Assembly (NCBI RefSeq): GCF_002551005.1
Contig: NZ_NVOY01000008.1
Span: 1 to 60,301 of the forward strand
Direction: 5' to 3'
DNA from: Bacillus pseudomycoides
GTDB taxonomy: Bacteria > Bacillota > Bacilli > Bacillales > Bacillaceae_G
DNA length: 60,301 nt
A program made the translations under genes and the position numbers. Under the pieces are notes generated by a model that ran no database searches, was not told the origin of the DNA, and saw only the letters and a list, made by a program, of their open reading frames with translations. Of the stretch, positions 17,992-27,589 are shown piece after piece. Position 1 is the first letter of the stretch. The number at the start of each line of letters is the position of its first letter.

Positions 17992-20327
17992 TCCATCCCT
18001 TCTCCTTTTTGCTTCTCTTTCCAAATTAATTCCGGCGTAAGCGGCAAATTTCGCAATGAAATACCGGCTGCAATTGATAGGCTGTTCGCTAAAGCTGCCG
18101 GCATACCAATAATTCCGTGTTCCCCAAGTCCTCTCGAACCAAATGCAGCTTCTTCATGTGGTACTTCTACAAAATCTACTATATATTTAGGCTGTTGCCC
18201 GTAATGAACGACTTTATAAGAACGAAACTGGTAATTCAAATTTCGTTCTTTTGCATCATAGTGAAATGTTTCTCGCGTTGCAAAACTTAGACCCATGCTC
18301 ATGGCTCCCATAATTTGTGTTTCTGCTCCCTTTCTATTTAAAATGGTTCCTGCATCGGCAACTGTTACAGCATTCAACAATCGGTATGTATAATCTTTAG
18401 GGTTATACTCCACTTCCACGGCTTGCGCCCCTACTCCCCATTCCGGTCCTTGTCTGCCTTTTCCTGTCTCATAATCAATGTCTGTAATTCCCTCAAGTAT
18501 GTAGCTCCCTCTTCCCACCACTTCTGTTCCTTTTACATTTCCATTTGCATCTACATACCCAAGTACAATTTTAGAAAAAGGTACATGTAGATTCGGATTC
18601 GTTTTGACATAAACTTGTTTTCCTGCAATCGTTAATTCTTCTGCGGGGTACCCAAGTAAATTTGAAGCCGTTTGGCAGAGCTGCCTCATTGCATCTTCTG
18701 CCGCCATTACAACCGCATTTCCAACAAGGAGTGTCGTTCGGCTCCCTGCTGTTTTCCAATGCTTTGGAGCGACTTGTGTATTGACTTCCATCATGACATG
18801 CACATCATCAACATTCATATTCATTTTCTCTGCAACCATTTGTGTTAATACCGTTTTTGTTTCTTGCCCAATTTCAACAGCACCACAATTAATATTGACA
18901 CTACCATCACCGTTAAAGGTTAACACAGCACCTGCTCCGGCATTATTTGGTGTAGTCGAATTTTTCCAGAAGCAGCTAACTCCTCTTGCACGTACCATGC
19001 CATTAGATAGAGTAACTTTCTTTCCCTCTTCCCAATTTATAATTGACTTTAATTTTTGTATGCACGCCGCCACATCTCCCGTATTACTCGGCGTTACAAG
19101 TACTTGTGTCGGCGTTGTATCTCCTGGTCTAATCGCATTTATCAAACGGAACACAAGCGGGCACATCCCTAACTTTTCAGCAAGTATATCGATCGTTCGT
19201 TCCATTACAAACGTATACTCCGAATGTCCAAAACCTCTAAACGATGTTGCATAAGTATGATTTGTATACATACCGTACGAATCACACCATACGTTTTCGA
19301 TCGCATATGGGCCCGTACAGTCCAGTCCAGCTGCCTTACTCATCGTTACCGCCCGATCAGCATAAGCACCGCCGTCAAATAAATACAAAATTTCTGCTGC
19401 TTGCAGCTTTCCATCTTTCGTGCATCCAAGCTTTACTTTTGCTTGTAAACCGATATGAACAGGAGATGTTATAAAATCTTCCTCTCTACTATTTCGAAGA
19501 GTAACACGTCCTCCCCCTACTGCTTTTGAAGCAAGATACGCTAAAAATTCAAGCTGCACTGCTGTTTTTCCGCCATATCCGCCTCCGACTAGCGGCACAT
19601 GTACAATGACTTTCCCTTCATCAATTTGAAACGCTTCACTTAACTGCCTCTTTATTTCAAAAGGAGCCTGTGAAGTAGAATGAACAATCACATCTCCATT
19701 TGGCTTAATTTCTACCCTCGCGCACCGTGTTTCCATTGCCGCATGATCAGATTGCCGAAAAGAAAATGTTTCACAGGCAACCGTGTCACTGTTTGCAAAT
19801 CCTTTTTCAATATCACCTTTACGAATTTTCGTCCGATTTGCGATATTTGTACGGGGCTTTGGGTATACTTTTTCTTCTAATTTATATTGTTCCACATGCT
19901 CATGGACTAATATGTTCGTTTCATTATAGGCTTGTAAAGGCGAACGAATAACCGCGAGCTCTTCATACATAACACGAATTCGTGCTGTTGCCTCTTTTGC
20001 AATTGCTTCACTATCCGCTACAACAAGTGCAACAGGTTCACCAAAATACCGTACTTTCTCAAAAGCTAACGGAGGACGATCAATAATACTAGAACCGACA
20101 AGAATAGGATAATCCGCTCCCGTTATTACAGCATGGACACCTTGTACTTTCTTCGCTTCACGAATATCTATACTCTTAATATAAGCATGCGCATATGTAC
20201 TCGTGAGAAGTTTCGCATATAACGTGCCAACCTCTATTTCATCGTCAATATACTTCGCTCTTCCCGTTACTTTATCCGCACTTTCTTTTCGCTTCACACT
20301 TTTCCCTATAACACGATACCGTTCCAT
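17988..20327 (-). CDS. pucD: Molybdenum hydroxylase large subunit (xanthine dehydrogenase, PucD type)
   Basis: This 779-residue subunit has the aldehyde oxidase/xanthine dehydrogenase a/b hammerhead domain (residues about 15-125) and the molybdopterin-binding domain after it. Recognised motifs are GGGYGGKTA, RGFGHSEYTF, the GSRTTL loop and, near the C terminus, FGSRGLGEHGIIG with the active-site Glu (E in LGEHG). The complex hydroxylates a purine such as hypoxanthine or xanthine. The surrounding pucC-E-A-B genes match the B. subtilis purine catabolism set, although the gene order differs. The identity of the substrate is inferred from that; other purines or N-heterocycles are possible. The start has AAAGGAGG. 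It is the operon's first gene, with a gap holding a terminator and a repeat in front. Confidence 0.88.
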   Translation of the reverse strand: MERYRVIGKSVKRKESADKVTGRAKYIDDEIEVGTLYAKLLTSTYAHAYIKSIDIREAKKVQGVHAVITGADYPILVGSSIIDRPPLAFEKVRYFGEPVALVVADSEAIAKEATARIRVMYEELAVIRSPLQAYNETNILVHEHVEQYKLEEKVYPKPRTNIANRTKIRKGDIEKGFANSDTVACETFSFRQSDHAAMETRCARVEIKPNGDVIVHSTSQAPFEIKRQLSEAFQIDEGKVIVHVPLVGGGYGGKTAVQLEFLAYLASKAVGGGRVTLRNSREEDFITSPVHIGLQAKVKLGCTKDGKLQAAEILYLFDGGAYADRAVTMSKAAGLDCTGPYAIENVWCDSYGMYTNHTYATSFRGFGHSEYTFVMERTIDILAEKLGMCPLVFRLINAIRPGDTTPTQVLVTPSNTGDVAACIQKLKSIINWEEGKKVTLSNGMVRARGVSCFWKNSTTPNNAGAGAVLTFNGDGSVNINCGAVEIGQETKTVLTQMVAEKMNMNVDDVHVMMEVNTQVAPKHWKTAGSRTTLLVGNAVVMAAEDAMRQLCQTASNLLGYPAEELTIAGKQVYVKTNPNLHVPFSKIVLGYVDANGNVKGTEVVGRGSYILEGITDIDYETGKGRQGPEWGVGAQAVEVEYNPKDYTYRLLNAVTVADAGTILNRKGAETQIMGAMSMGLSFATRETFHYDAKERNLNYQFRSYKVVHYGQQPKYIVDFVEVPHEEAAFGSRGLGEHGIIGMPAALANSLSIAAGISLRNLPLTPELIWKEKQKGEGME

Positions 20328-20401
20328 TCCCGTCCTCCTTTGCTCTGCTCTTCTACCATCCTATTTACACGACTAACAATTTAGTACAAATCTCTCCATA
20401 C

Positions 20402-20441
20402 AAAAAAATAGGCTACTAGCATTTAGCTAGCAGCCTATTTT
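20402..20441. terminator. Terminator hairpin after the GDPD gene
   Basis: AAAATAGGCT..TAGC/GCTA..AGCCTATTTTT is a strong stem with A and T flanks. It lies about 145 bases past the GDPD stop, separated from it by an inserted repeat, and just upstream of pucD. Confidence 0.75.
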
Positions 20442-20444
20442 TCC

Positions 20445-20600
20445 ATAAAGTGAAACTTTAATCAGTGGGGGGGTTCTTCATCCCCCACTGATTATCAGCC
20501 CTCACCAATCGGGCTTTTACGGGCAGTTTACCTCCCACCTACCTTCTTTGCTTTTGCCGAATTTTGAGGTGGGAGTATTACTGCCCGTTAATGCGGGGTA
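20445..20600. repeat. Long palindromic dispersed repeat (second family), full copy
   Basis: Starts AAAGTGAAACTT and contains CAGTGGGG/CCCCACTG stems, then GGGCAGTTTACCTCCCACCT and AGGTGGGAGTATTACTGCCC, which pair into a long hairpin. A shortened relative lies near 29391. It resembles a further B. cereus-group bcr repeat. Its right end contributes the last codons of the GDPD gene. Confidence 0.7.
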
Positions 20601-22450
20601 AATAGCTTTGAGAATAAGTCTTCTGTTGTTTCAATAACTTTATTAAACTTATCCTTTTCATCTTCTTCCTCTTTGAGCATTTTAATGGTGTTTCTTGCAT
20701 CTTCTGGATAATCTGTAATAATCCCATCCACATTTAATTTATAATACTTCCTTAAATTTTCCATATCATTTACAGTCCATACGTAAATCGGTCTATTTAA
20801 TTTACGAGCTGATTGGACTAAGCGCTTATTCAACATATATTCTTCTGCCACATAAAAGTCTGCTGGAACATCTTTTAAATTTGCTGCGTTTGCATATAAA
20901 ACATATCCCACTTTTATATCGGGATTTGCACGTTTAAATTCTTTAATAAGCGGGTAATGTAATGTTTGAATGACACATTGCTTTTCAAATTCATTTTTCT
21001 CAATGGTTTTTAAAACTTTCTTTACAAAATCCTTTTCATTTTCATTTCCATGGAGCTTCACTTCTATATTCAGCTTAATCTTTCCTTTTGCAAGTTTAAT
21101 AATCTCATCAAGCGTACTAATTTTCCCAGAGAATCCATCTTGGCTGAGAGTAAGCTTTCGAAGTTCATCCATCGTTAATTCTGACACTTGTACATTTGCA
21201 TTCGCAAGACGCTTTAGTTTCAAATCGTGTATAACGGCCAATTCTCCGTCTTTCGTTTGCAATACATCAATCTCGGCATAATCTGCTTTCGCATCAATAG
21301 CTCCTTGGACTGATTCTTTTGTGTTCTCTACTCCTTTAGATATGTAGCCACGGTGTGCCATAATAATCGGCTCTTTATAAGAATTCGTAATAAACGTTAC
21401 AAGAAAAGCCAAAACCATTCCAACTACAACAACCCCGCCAATATATACACCAATAAATTTCAATCGATGCTTTTGAAAGAAGCATTTCTCCACTTTTGTT
21501 TTCGAATAGTCAAGACCCTCTTCTACTAAAACAGCTTCAACGGGGACCTTCTGTAAATATAACCTTATCAGCGCCATAATATAAAACGGCGTAACAATAA
21601 AGCCAAATATATATAATGTACTCATTACAAAGACAGATATAGTCGATTGTGCTAATAAAGCAAATGTTCCTTCTGGATTTGTAAATTCATAGACCCCGAG
21701 CAGTAACAATAAATAAACACCTGTAAAAAGTAAAAAGACAATACTTATAGAAATAAAAAATCCAACGAAGAAGAACAGGACTTTCAAAAAGTTTTCTTTT
21801 ACTAACCTTGCACTTTGACGAGCAGCTACGCGAAACGGCTTTTCTTCTAAAACAATGATAGGTAACACAAAAATCCAACGAAGATTTAAATAAGCTACTA
21901 CGGCGAAAAAGAAATAATATCCAACTTGTCCCATTGTTGTTTTCAGTAATTCGCCTGAAATAAAATTAGGAATCTGAATTTCAGGAAGAAGTGCAGATTG
22001 ATAACCGATGCTTAAAAGAGGTAGTAACACGACAACATACAAAATAAATCCTGGTAAGCAATAGGTGAAAAAAGACGGTAAATACGTTACTGTTTTATAT
22101 AAAATTGGACGCAGTCTCACCTTTTGTCGTTTATGCGCAAAATACGAAATAATAATAAGTACTGCAAATTCAATAAAAATAAGAAAAAGTGCTAGCATAG
22201 ATAAAATTAAAATCGCCGCAATTCCGTAAGGTGTTTTAAAAAACGCAAGCAATTCATCATTTGTCGCATTTGCATATCCACCCCAGTATAATAGCTTATT
22301 AAAAATCATACCGAATAGTGGGATAAAGACAATTACTGATAGGAGCTTATATATGAGTTGAAACGATAATACATTTCCAAAGGCGAACCTTACCGTCTGA
22401 AAGGAATGGCTCATTACCCCTGGTATAGATAGTTTTTTACGGTGTAGCAT
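20588..22450 (-). CDS. Membrane-anchored glycerophosphodiester phosphodiesterase
   Basis: The protein has 620 residues from the ATG at 22450, which has GGAGGG six bases upstream; a start 12 bases earlier would contain the SD itself. The N-terminal half (to about residue 350) has around eight hydrophobic segments, matching the GPDPase membrane domain. The C-terminal half is a GDPD catalytic domain: MAHRGYISKGVENTKES (His and Glu metal ligands), then YAEIDVLQTKDGELAVIHD with the catalytic Glu, Asp and His, then NIEVKLHG and YVWTVND. It splits glycerophosphodiesters to glycerol-3-phosphate and an alcohol, so it may recycle phospholipid or teichoic-acid fragments at the membrane. The last residues (..KLFTPH) come from a repeat element, suggesting the original end was altered. 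Confidence 0.85.
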   Translation of the reverse strand: MLHRKKLSIPGVMSHSFQTVRFAFGNVLSFQLIYKLLSVIVFIPLFGMIFNKLLYWGGYANATNDELLAFFKTPYGIAAILILSMLALFLIFIEFAVLIIISYFAHKRQKVRLRPILYKTVTYLPSFFTYCLPGFILYVVVLLPLLSIGYQSALLPEIQIPNFISGELLKTTMGQVGYYFFFAVVAYLNLRWIFVLPIIVLEEKPFRVAARQSARLVKENFLKVLFFFVGFFISISIVFLLFTGVYLLLLLGVYEFTNPEGTFALLAQSTISVFVMSTLYIFGFIVTPFYIMALIRLYLQKVPVEAVLVEEGLDYSKTKVEKCFFQKHRLKFIGVYIGGVVVVGMVLAFLVTFITNSYKEPIIMAHRGYISKGVENTKESVQGAIDAKADYAEIDVLQTKDGELAVIHDLKLKRLANANVQVSELTMDELRKLTLSQDGFSGKISTLDEIIKLAKGKIKLNIEVKLHGNENEKDFVKKVLKTIEKNEFEKQCVIQTLHYPLIKEFKRANPDIKVGYVLYANAANLKDVPADFYVAEEYMLNKRLVQSARKLNRPIYVWTVNDMENLRKYYKLNVDGIITDYPEDARNTIKMLKEEEDEKDKFNKVIETTEDLFSKLFTPH

Positions 22451-22485
22451 AAATCCCTCCATGTTCTAAAACTATATATAAGTTA

Positions 22486-22628
22486 AAAACAACATAAAAA
22501 CCCTGTTTTTGAGGGCGGCAAGAGCATCCGGCCGCGCATAGAAACGGTCAAGGTCTTTTCCTACCACATGCAAGGTTTAAGTGCAGGTCATATTGTATTC
22601 TGCATAGCAGTAACTTATATGTTGAAAA
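22486..22628 (+). repeat. bcr1-like dispersed repeat, copy D
   Basis: ACATAAAAACCCTGTTTTTG, GCATCCGGCCGCGCATAGAA, then CTACCACATGCAAGG and a right end ATTCTGCATAGCAGTAACTT. A few bases shorter than copies E and F around the GGGAG segment. It separates GDPD from the formate dehydrogenase unit. Confidence 0.75.
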
Positions 22629-22707
22629 ATGAAAATAGTTATATATTAAAAATTCATCTCTTTTATCATAATATATTCTACTAAACATGAACACTCATAT
22701 AAACATG

Positions 22708-22746
22708 TAAAAGAGCGATAGATTCTAAATCCACCGCTCTTTTTTA
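22708..22746 (-). terminator. Terminator of the fdhA-yrhD unit
   Basis: AAAGAGCG..CGCTCTTTT stem with a long loop, T run on the minus strand just after the yrhD stop. Confidence 0.7.
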
Positions 22747-23232
22747 TTAGTTCTTCTTTTCCAGCTCTTGACCAAACGCTTTCAAAAAGTTAAATCCAAA
22801 TGTAATTGCTCGGTTTATGTCTGGATCTCGTAATACTTTAAAGAAATCCATCACACTTGTTCTCTCACCTTTTTTTAATTCATCTGTTGCATATTGTAAA
22901 CCTGTAACTAAGCTAGATGTTACTTGCTTCGTCACTTCTGGGTCTACTGAAGATAGCGCTTCTCCTGCACCCATCATATTATTTAATGCATTTTTTACTG
23001 GTTCACGGTTTAGTTGTTCAATTGCAATTTTCGAAACATCTTCTTTCGCTTCCAGCAAGCTTACTGCAGCATCTAATAAACCAGCTTTTTGAAGCTGTGC
23101 TAACAAATGAATCGTTTCTTCAATTGCCTGTTGATTTTCTCCTAATTGTTGTAATAATTCTTCAGAAACTTGTTGCTTCTGTTGCTCCTCTGTTACAACC
23201 GTTTTTTGAATCATCGTAATTTCTTTTGCCAC
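22747..23232 (-). CDS. yrhD: DUF1641 protein (YrhD-like), formate dehydrogenase partner
   Basis: This 161-residue, mainly helical protein lacks a signal peptide or cysteine motifs. The segment AQLQKAGLLDAAVSLLEAKEDVSKI and the later NRAITFGFNFLKAFGQELEKK fit the DUF1641 family. It starts 12 bases after fdhA, in one transcription unit, as yrhD follows yrhE in B. subtilis. The biochemical role is not established. The proximity suggests a subunit or assembly partner of the cytoplasmic formate dehydrogenase. The symbol is by synteny. Confidence 0.8.
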   Translation of the reverse strand: MAKEITMIQKTVVTEEQQKQQVSEELLQQLGENQQAIEETIHLLAQLQKAGLLDAAVSLLEAKEDVSKIAIEQLNREPVKNALNNMMGAGEALSSVDPEVTKQVTSSLVTGLQYATDELKKGERTSVMDFFKVLRDPDINRAITFGFNFLKAFGQELEKKN

Positions 23233-23244
23233 AATCCTCGCCTC

Positions 23245-26187
23245 CTAGTTTTCATCCACAAGTGATACATATTGTTTTCGTTGCCATTTCTTCTGCACTT
23301 CAACACCATTTTGCGGATGACGCTTTTTATTTCGCGGATTGGAAGCAGGAAGTGGACGATTCCCTTTTTCACGCAGCACACGCATCTTGACGCGCGTTTG
23401 TTTATATGCTGGTGTACATGTAAAAAGATCGGTTGCCGTTCCTGTTAAAATATTAATCGCTTCTTCATTTACTGTTGCATGCATCGGTAAATATAGTTCG
23501 TTTCCAGTTACCCGATCTGTAATAAGCGCTGGAACTCTTACTTTTCCAAATGGTGATGCAAGTTCTACGAGACCTCCATCCTTCACATTTCGCTCCAGCG
23601 CGAGCTCAGGGGAAATCTCAACAAATACCTCTGACATTTTCGATAAAATACCTGCCGATTTCTTTGTCATATTTCCCTCATGGAAATGTTCGAGCATGCG
23701 GCCATTATTTAATAATAAATCGTATTCTTCCGGTGCTTCGACTGGCGGTACCCATTCATCAAGTGATAGACGTGCTAGTTTATCAGGAAAATTAAATCCA
23801 TCTACATATAATAACGGCGTATCACTGCCGTCATGGCTACCCCAACATAAACTATTCCATCCTTCTAAACGATCATATGTTGCCTGGGAATATAAAGGAG
23901 CAAGTGATGCGATTTCATCCATAATTTCACTTGGGTGTTCATAGTTCCAATTTGCGCCTAATGCACGAGCTACCTTCTGCAAAATCCACCAGTCTGGTTT
24001 CGAATCACCAAGCGGCGGCATAACTTCGTATAAACGCTGAATACGACGCTCTGTATTTGTAAATGTTCCTTCTTTTTCTAAACTTGGTGCTGCTGGTAAA
24101 ATAACATCTGCAAAACGAGCTGTTTTCGTTAAAAACATATCTTGTACAACAAGGAAATCAAGATTTCCTAAAATGTGCTGCACATGATTCGCGTTAGAAT
24201 CGACTAATGCCATCTCTTCTCCCATCACATACATACCGCGTAATTTCCCTGCTTCTGCCGCAAGCAGCATCGCAATGTTATTTAATCCTGGCTCTTTCGG
24301 AATTGAAACGCCATATGCTCTTTCAAATTTCGCGCGCAGCGCATCATCGGATATCGCTTGGTAACCAGGCAGCCAGTTTGGCAATGTTGCCATATCACAA
24401 GCACCTTGTACGTTATTATGTCCGCGCAGCGGGTATGCTCCTGCACCAGGACGACGGTAGTTACCTGTTACAAGAAGTAAATTAGAGATGGCAGCTGACG
24501 TCGTACTTCCGCCTGTATTTTGCGTCACTCCCATACCCCAAAGTACACACGTGCCATCTGCATCACGAATCATTTTTGCCATTTCTATTAATGTATCTTT
24601 CGAAATGCCCGTTACACGTTCTGTATAATCAAGCGTATACTTCTCTAACATTGTTTTATATTCATCAAAATTCTTTACGTTTTCAGCTAGAAATGCTTGA
24701 TCATGCCAATCTTGATCGATAATATATTTTGTTACACCTGCTAGCCAAACATAGTCTGTACCTTGACTTGGGTGAACAAATAAATCGGCACGCTCTGCCA
24801 TTTCATGCTTACGCAAATCAGCTACAATTAATTTTTGCTCATGCAATTTATGGGCACGTTTCACACGCGTTGCAAGAACTGGATGACCTTCTGTTGGGTT
24901 TGCACCAACAATAATGATAAGTCCTGCCTCTGCAATATCTTTAATTGTTCCTGCATCACCGCCCATGCCTACTGTTTTAAATAAACCATCTGTTGCTGGT
25001 GATTGACAGTAGCGAGAACAGTTGTCCACATTATTTGTCCCATATACTTGGCGCGCTAACTTTTGCATTACATAATTTTCTTCGTTCGTTACTTTAGAAG
25101 AAGAAATAAATCCAAAAGCATCGCTGCCGTATTGCTCTTTAATATGACTCATATTTGCTGCAACAACTTCTAGCGCCTCTTCCCAAGTTGCTTCAACAAA
25201 CATGTCGCCTTTACGGATAAGCGGCTTTGTAATACGTTCTTCACTATTTACAAAATCCCAGCCGAATTTCCCTTTTACACACGTTGAAATCCCGTTTACC
25301 GGTGCATCCGATGACGGTTGTACTTTTAAAATGTGACGATCTTTCGTCCATACTTCAAATGAACATCCGACACCACAAAACGTACAAACGGTTTTCGTTT
25401 TATTAATTTTCGTTTTACGCATCGCTGCCTCTACTTCCGAAACAGCTAAAATACTGCTATAACCCGGTTCTACATCTTTCACAAAATCAATCATTGGATT
25501 TAGCACATCTTGTTTTAGCCCGGTCATAAAACCAGCTTCTCCAAGCATCGATTTTTCCATAAGGGCATTACATGGACAAACCGTTACACATTGACCACAA
25601 CTTACACAAGAGGAATCATTAATGGATACGCCGTCATCCCAAATGACACGCGGGCGATCTAAACTCCAATCAACAGATAAGGTTTCATTTACTTGTAAGT
25701 TTTGACACACTTCTACACATTGACCGCATGCAATACATTGATTCGGATCATAACGATAAAACGGATGGGACATATCGACTTCCGAAGCGCTCACTTTCGG
25801 TTCGTACGGATATTTCTGTTCTTCAATCCCCATCATATGCACGGTATTATGGACTTTACAATTTCCGTTATTATTATCGCAAACAGTACAATATAATAAA
25901 TGATTCTCAAGTAAGCGATCCATCGCTTCTGTTTGGGCTTCAACCGCTCGCTTCGATTTTCTTTCAATATGCATACCTTCTTCAAGGTTTGTTGAACAAG
26001 CGCGCATCAGCTTTCCGTTCACTTCAACAATACATGTATCGCATGTCTGAATTGGATCTACTTCTGGTACGTGACAAATTTGCGGGTGTTCAAGTTCTCT
26101 TTCGTTCAATAACTGCAATATCGTTTTCTTACTAGATGAAATATACTCTGCGCCATCGACAGTTACACGAATTTTGTGTTCTGACAT
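23245..26187 (-). CDS. yrhE: Formate dehydrogenase alpha subunit (molybdenum, NAD-type)
   Basis: This 980-residue enzyme reads from the N terminus: a NuoG-like 2Fe-2S domain (Cys38, 49, 52, 64), a His/Cys cluster segment (HLLYCTVCDNNNGNC near 95-110), two 4Fe-4S ferredoxin motifs (CIACGQCVEVCQN and CVSCGQCVTVCPC), then a 4Fe-4S motif CTFCGVGCSFEV beginning the bis-MGD catalytic part. The metal ligand is Cys in NCSRYCQSPAT, not selenocysteine. It oxidises formate to CO2, passing electrons through the clusters. The C-terminal region (TCTPAYKQTRVKMR) has the molydopterin dinucleotide-binding domain. The SD is AAGGAGAGGG. It diverges from fdhD, and a repeat lies in the spacer. Confidence 0.93.
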   Translation of the reverse strand: MSEHKIRVTVDGAEYISSSKKTILQLLNERELEHPQICHVPEVDPIQTCDTCIVEVNGKLMRACSTNLEEGMHIERKSKRAVEAQTEAMDRLLENHLLYCTVCDNNNGNCKVHNTVHMMGIEEQKYPYEPKVSASEVDMSHPFYRYDPNQCIACGQCVEVCQNLQVNETLSVDWSLDRPRVIWDDGVSINDSSCVSCGQCVTVCPCNALMEKSMLGEAGFMTGLKQDVLNPMIDFVKDVEPGYSSILAVSEVEAAMRKTKINKTKTVCTFCGVGCSFEVWTKDRHILKVQPSSDAPVNGISTCVKGKFGWDFVNSEERITKPLIRKGDMFVEATWEEALEVVAANMSHIKEQYGSDAFGFISSSKVTNEENYVMQKLARQVYGTNNVDNCSRYCQSPATDGLFKTVGMGGDAGTIKDIAEAGLIIIVGANPTEGHPVLATRVKRAHKLHEQKLIVADLRKHEMAERADLFVHPSQGTDYVWLAGVTKYIIDQDWHDQAFLAENVKNFDEYKTMLEKYTLDYTERVTGISKDTLIEMAKMIRDADGTCVLWGMGVTQNTGGSTTSAAISNLLLVTGNYRRPGAGAYPLRGHNNVQGACDMATLPNWLPGYQAISDDALRAKFERAYGVSIPKEPGLNNIAMLLAAEAGKLRGMYVMGEEMALVDSNANHVQHILGNLDFLVVQDMFLTKTARFADVILPAAPSLEKEGTFTNTERRIQRLYEVMPPLGDSKPDWWILQKVARALGANWNYEHPSEIMDEIASLAPLYSQATYDRLEGWNSLCWGSHDGSDTPLLYVDGFNFPDKLARLSLDEWVPPVEAPEEYDLLLNNGRMLEHFHEGNMTKKSAGILSKMSEVFVEISPELALERNVKDGGLVELASPFGKVRVPALITDRVTGNELYLPMHATVNEEAINILTGTATDLFTCTPAYKQTRVKMRVLREKGNRPLPASNPRNKKRHPQNGVEVQKKWQRKQYVSLVDEN

Positions 26188-26399
26188 CTTTACCCTCTCC
26201 TTACAACCAACCGTACAACACCTTTTGAATGCGTTTTCAAAACGATGCTGCTATACGCTCTTTTTCAAAACAGAAAAAACAGTTCTTAGAGGTAGATTCT
26301 TGATGTATAAAATAAGCTTACAATTGATGTATATAACTACGATTCTATTATATCGTAGAACACAAATAATAACCAAGGAATGTATGGAATTACACATTG

Positions 26400-26563
26400 A
26401 AAAACGGACATAAAACCATTCTTTTTCGATGGGCGTGAGCATCTGGCCATGCATAGTAGCGGTCATGGCCTTTTTCTGCCACGTGCGAGGTTTACACCAA
26501 AGGGAGACAACGAGTGAGGTGCCTGCTGTATTTGGCATAGCCGCAATTTATGTGTTGGAAAAT
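26400..26563 (+). repeat. bcr1-like dispersed repeat, copy E
   Basis: A near-complete copy: ACATAAAACCATTC, GCATCTGGCCATGCATAGTA, TTTTTCTGCCACGTGCGAGG, CAAAGGGAGACAACGAGTGA, TGTATTTGGCATAGC and TTATGTGTTGGAAAA. It lies between the divergent fdhA and fdhD. Confidence 0.8.
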
Positions 26564-26648
26564 ATAATAAAACTCCAAAACGAATGCTTTTCTTTTTTTA
26601 TTGTTTTATGATAAACATGGGAGAATAATTGATAAAGGGGAAAATCGT

Positions 26649-27446
26649 ATGGAGTCTGTTCAAAGCACATATACAATGGTTCGTTACCAAGGTGGGACGT
26701 TTCATCAAAAAGATGATGAGGTTGTAACAGAATATCCACTTACAATTAAACTAAACGGTGAAGAATATGTAACAATTGTCTGTACACCTGATCATATTGA
26801 AGATATGGTCGTTGGCTTCTTAGTATCAGAAGGTATTATTCCTTCCTATAAACATATTGAACAATTATGGATCCAAAAAGAAAAAGGATTTGCGCACGTC
26901 ACAACAACGCAAACAAATCCACTCTATCAAACTTGCTATAACAAACGATATGTGACATCGTGCTGCGGGAAAAGCAGACAAGGATTTGTCTTTGTAAATG
27001 ATGCAGCAAAAGCAAAAACGATGCACGATATTCATATTACCTTGAGGCCTGAAGATTGCTTTCGTCTCATGAAAGATTTACAGCAATCCTCTATCACTTT
27101 CAAAGAAACAGGTGGTGTACATAACACCGCATTATGTGATGAAAAACAAATTCTCGTTTCACGAATGGATATTGGCCGTCACAATGCTTTAGACAAAATT
27201 TACGGTTATTGCTTACGAAACAACATTTCGATAACAGGAAAAGTAATTGCCTTTAGCGGACGCATTTCATCTGAAATCTTACTTAAAGTTGCAAAAATCG
27301 GCTGTGAAATTGTCCTATCCAAATCCGCTCCGACAAAATTAGCACTAGAACTTGCTCATGATTTAGGAATTACTGTTGTTGGCTTTATTCGCGGTGATTC
27401 TTGCAATATTTACACGCATCCAGAGCGAATCGAAGGGTATCAATAA
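26649..27446 (+). CDS. fdhD: Formate dehydrogenase sulfur-transfer protein FdhD
   Basis: The protein has 265 residues from the ATG at 26649 (AAGGGG SD); the longer open frame has no ribosome site. It contains YVTSCCGKSRQGF with a Cys pair (Cys105-Cys106), the site of persulfide relay, and MDIGRHNALDKIYGYCLRN and FSGRISSEILLKVA, both family hallmarks. FdhD receives sulfur from a cysteine desulfurase and adds it to the molybdenum cofactor of formate dehydrogenase. It is oriented away from fdhA with a repeat between them. A strong hairpin ends the gene. Confidence 0.93.
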   Translation: MESVQSTYTMVRYQGGTFHQKDDEVVTEYPLTIKLNGEEYVTIVCTPDHIEDMVVGFLVSEGIIPSYKHIEQLWIQKEKGFAHVTTTQTNPLYQTCYNKRYVTSCCGKSRQGFVFVNDAAKAKTMHDIHITLRPEDCFRLMKDLQQSSITFKETGGVHNTALCDEKQILVSRMDIGRHNALDKIYGYCLRNNISITGKVIAFSGRISSEILLKVAKIGCEIVLSKSAPTKLALELAHDLGITVVGFIRGDSCNIYTHPERIEGYQ

Positions 27447-27468
27447 GCATAAATTATATGAAGCGACC

Positions 27469-27499
27469 AAAAGATTTCTCTCATGAGAAATCTTTTTAG
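27469..27499 (+). terminator. Terminator of fdhD
   Basis: AAAAGATTTCTC/GAGAAATCTTTTT stem with T run. Confidence 0.85.
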
Positions 27500-27589
27500 T
27501 TATAAAAATGTAACATATTTATCTATTGAATAGTTAATTAAGTTAATATATAATTTCATTACATAAAAAACATTAGGGGGTTAACTGAT

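Noticed and set aside
25002-25035. Selenocysteine in formate dehydrogenase
   Set aside because: The catalytic position is a Cys codon (NCSRYCQSP), and there is no in-frame TGA.
26251-26538. Minus-strand 95-codon open frame
   Set aside because: Also through repeat copy E, with no ribosome site or family motif.
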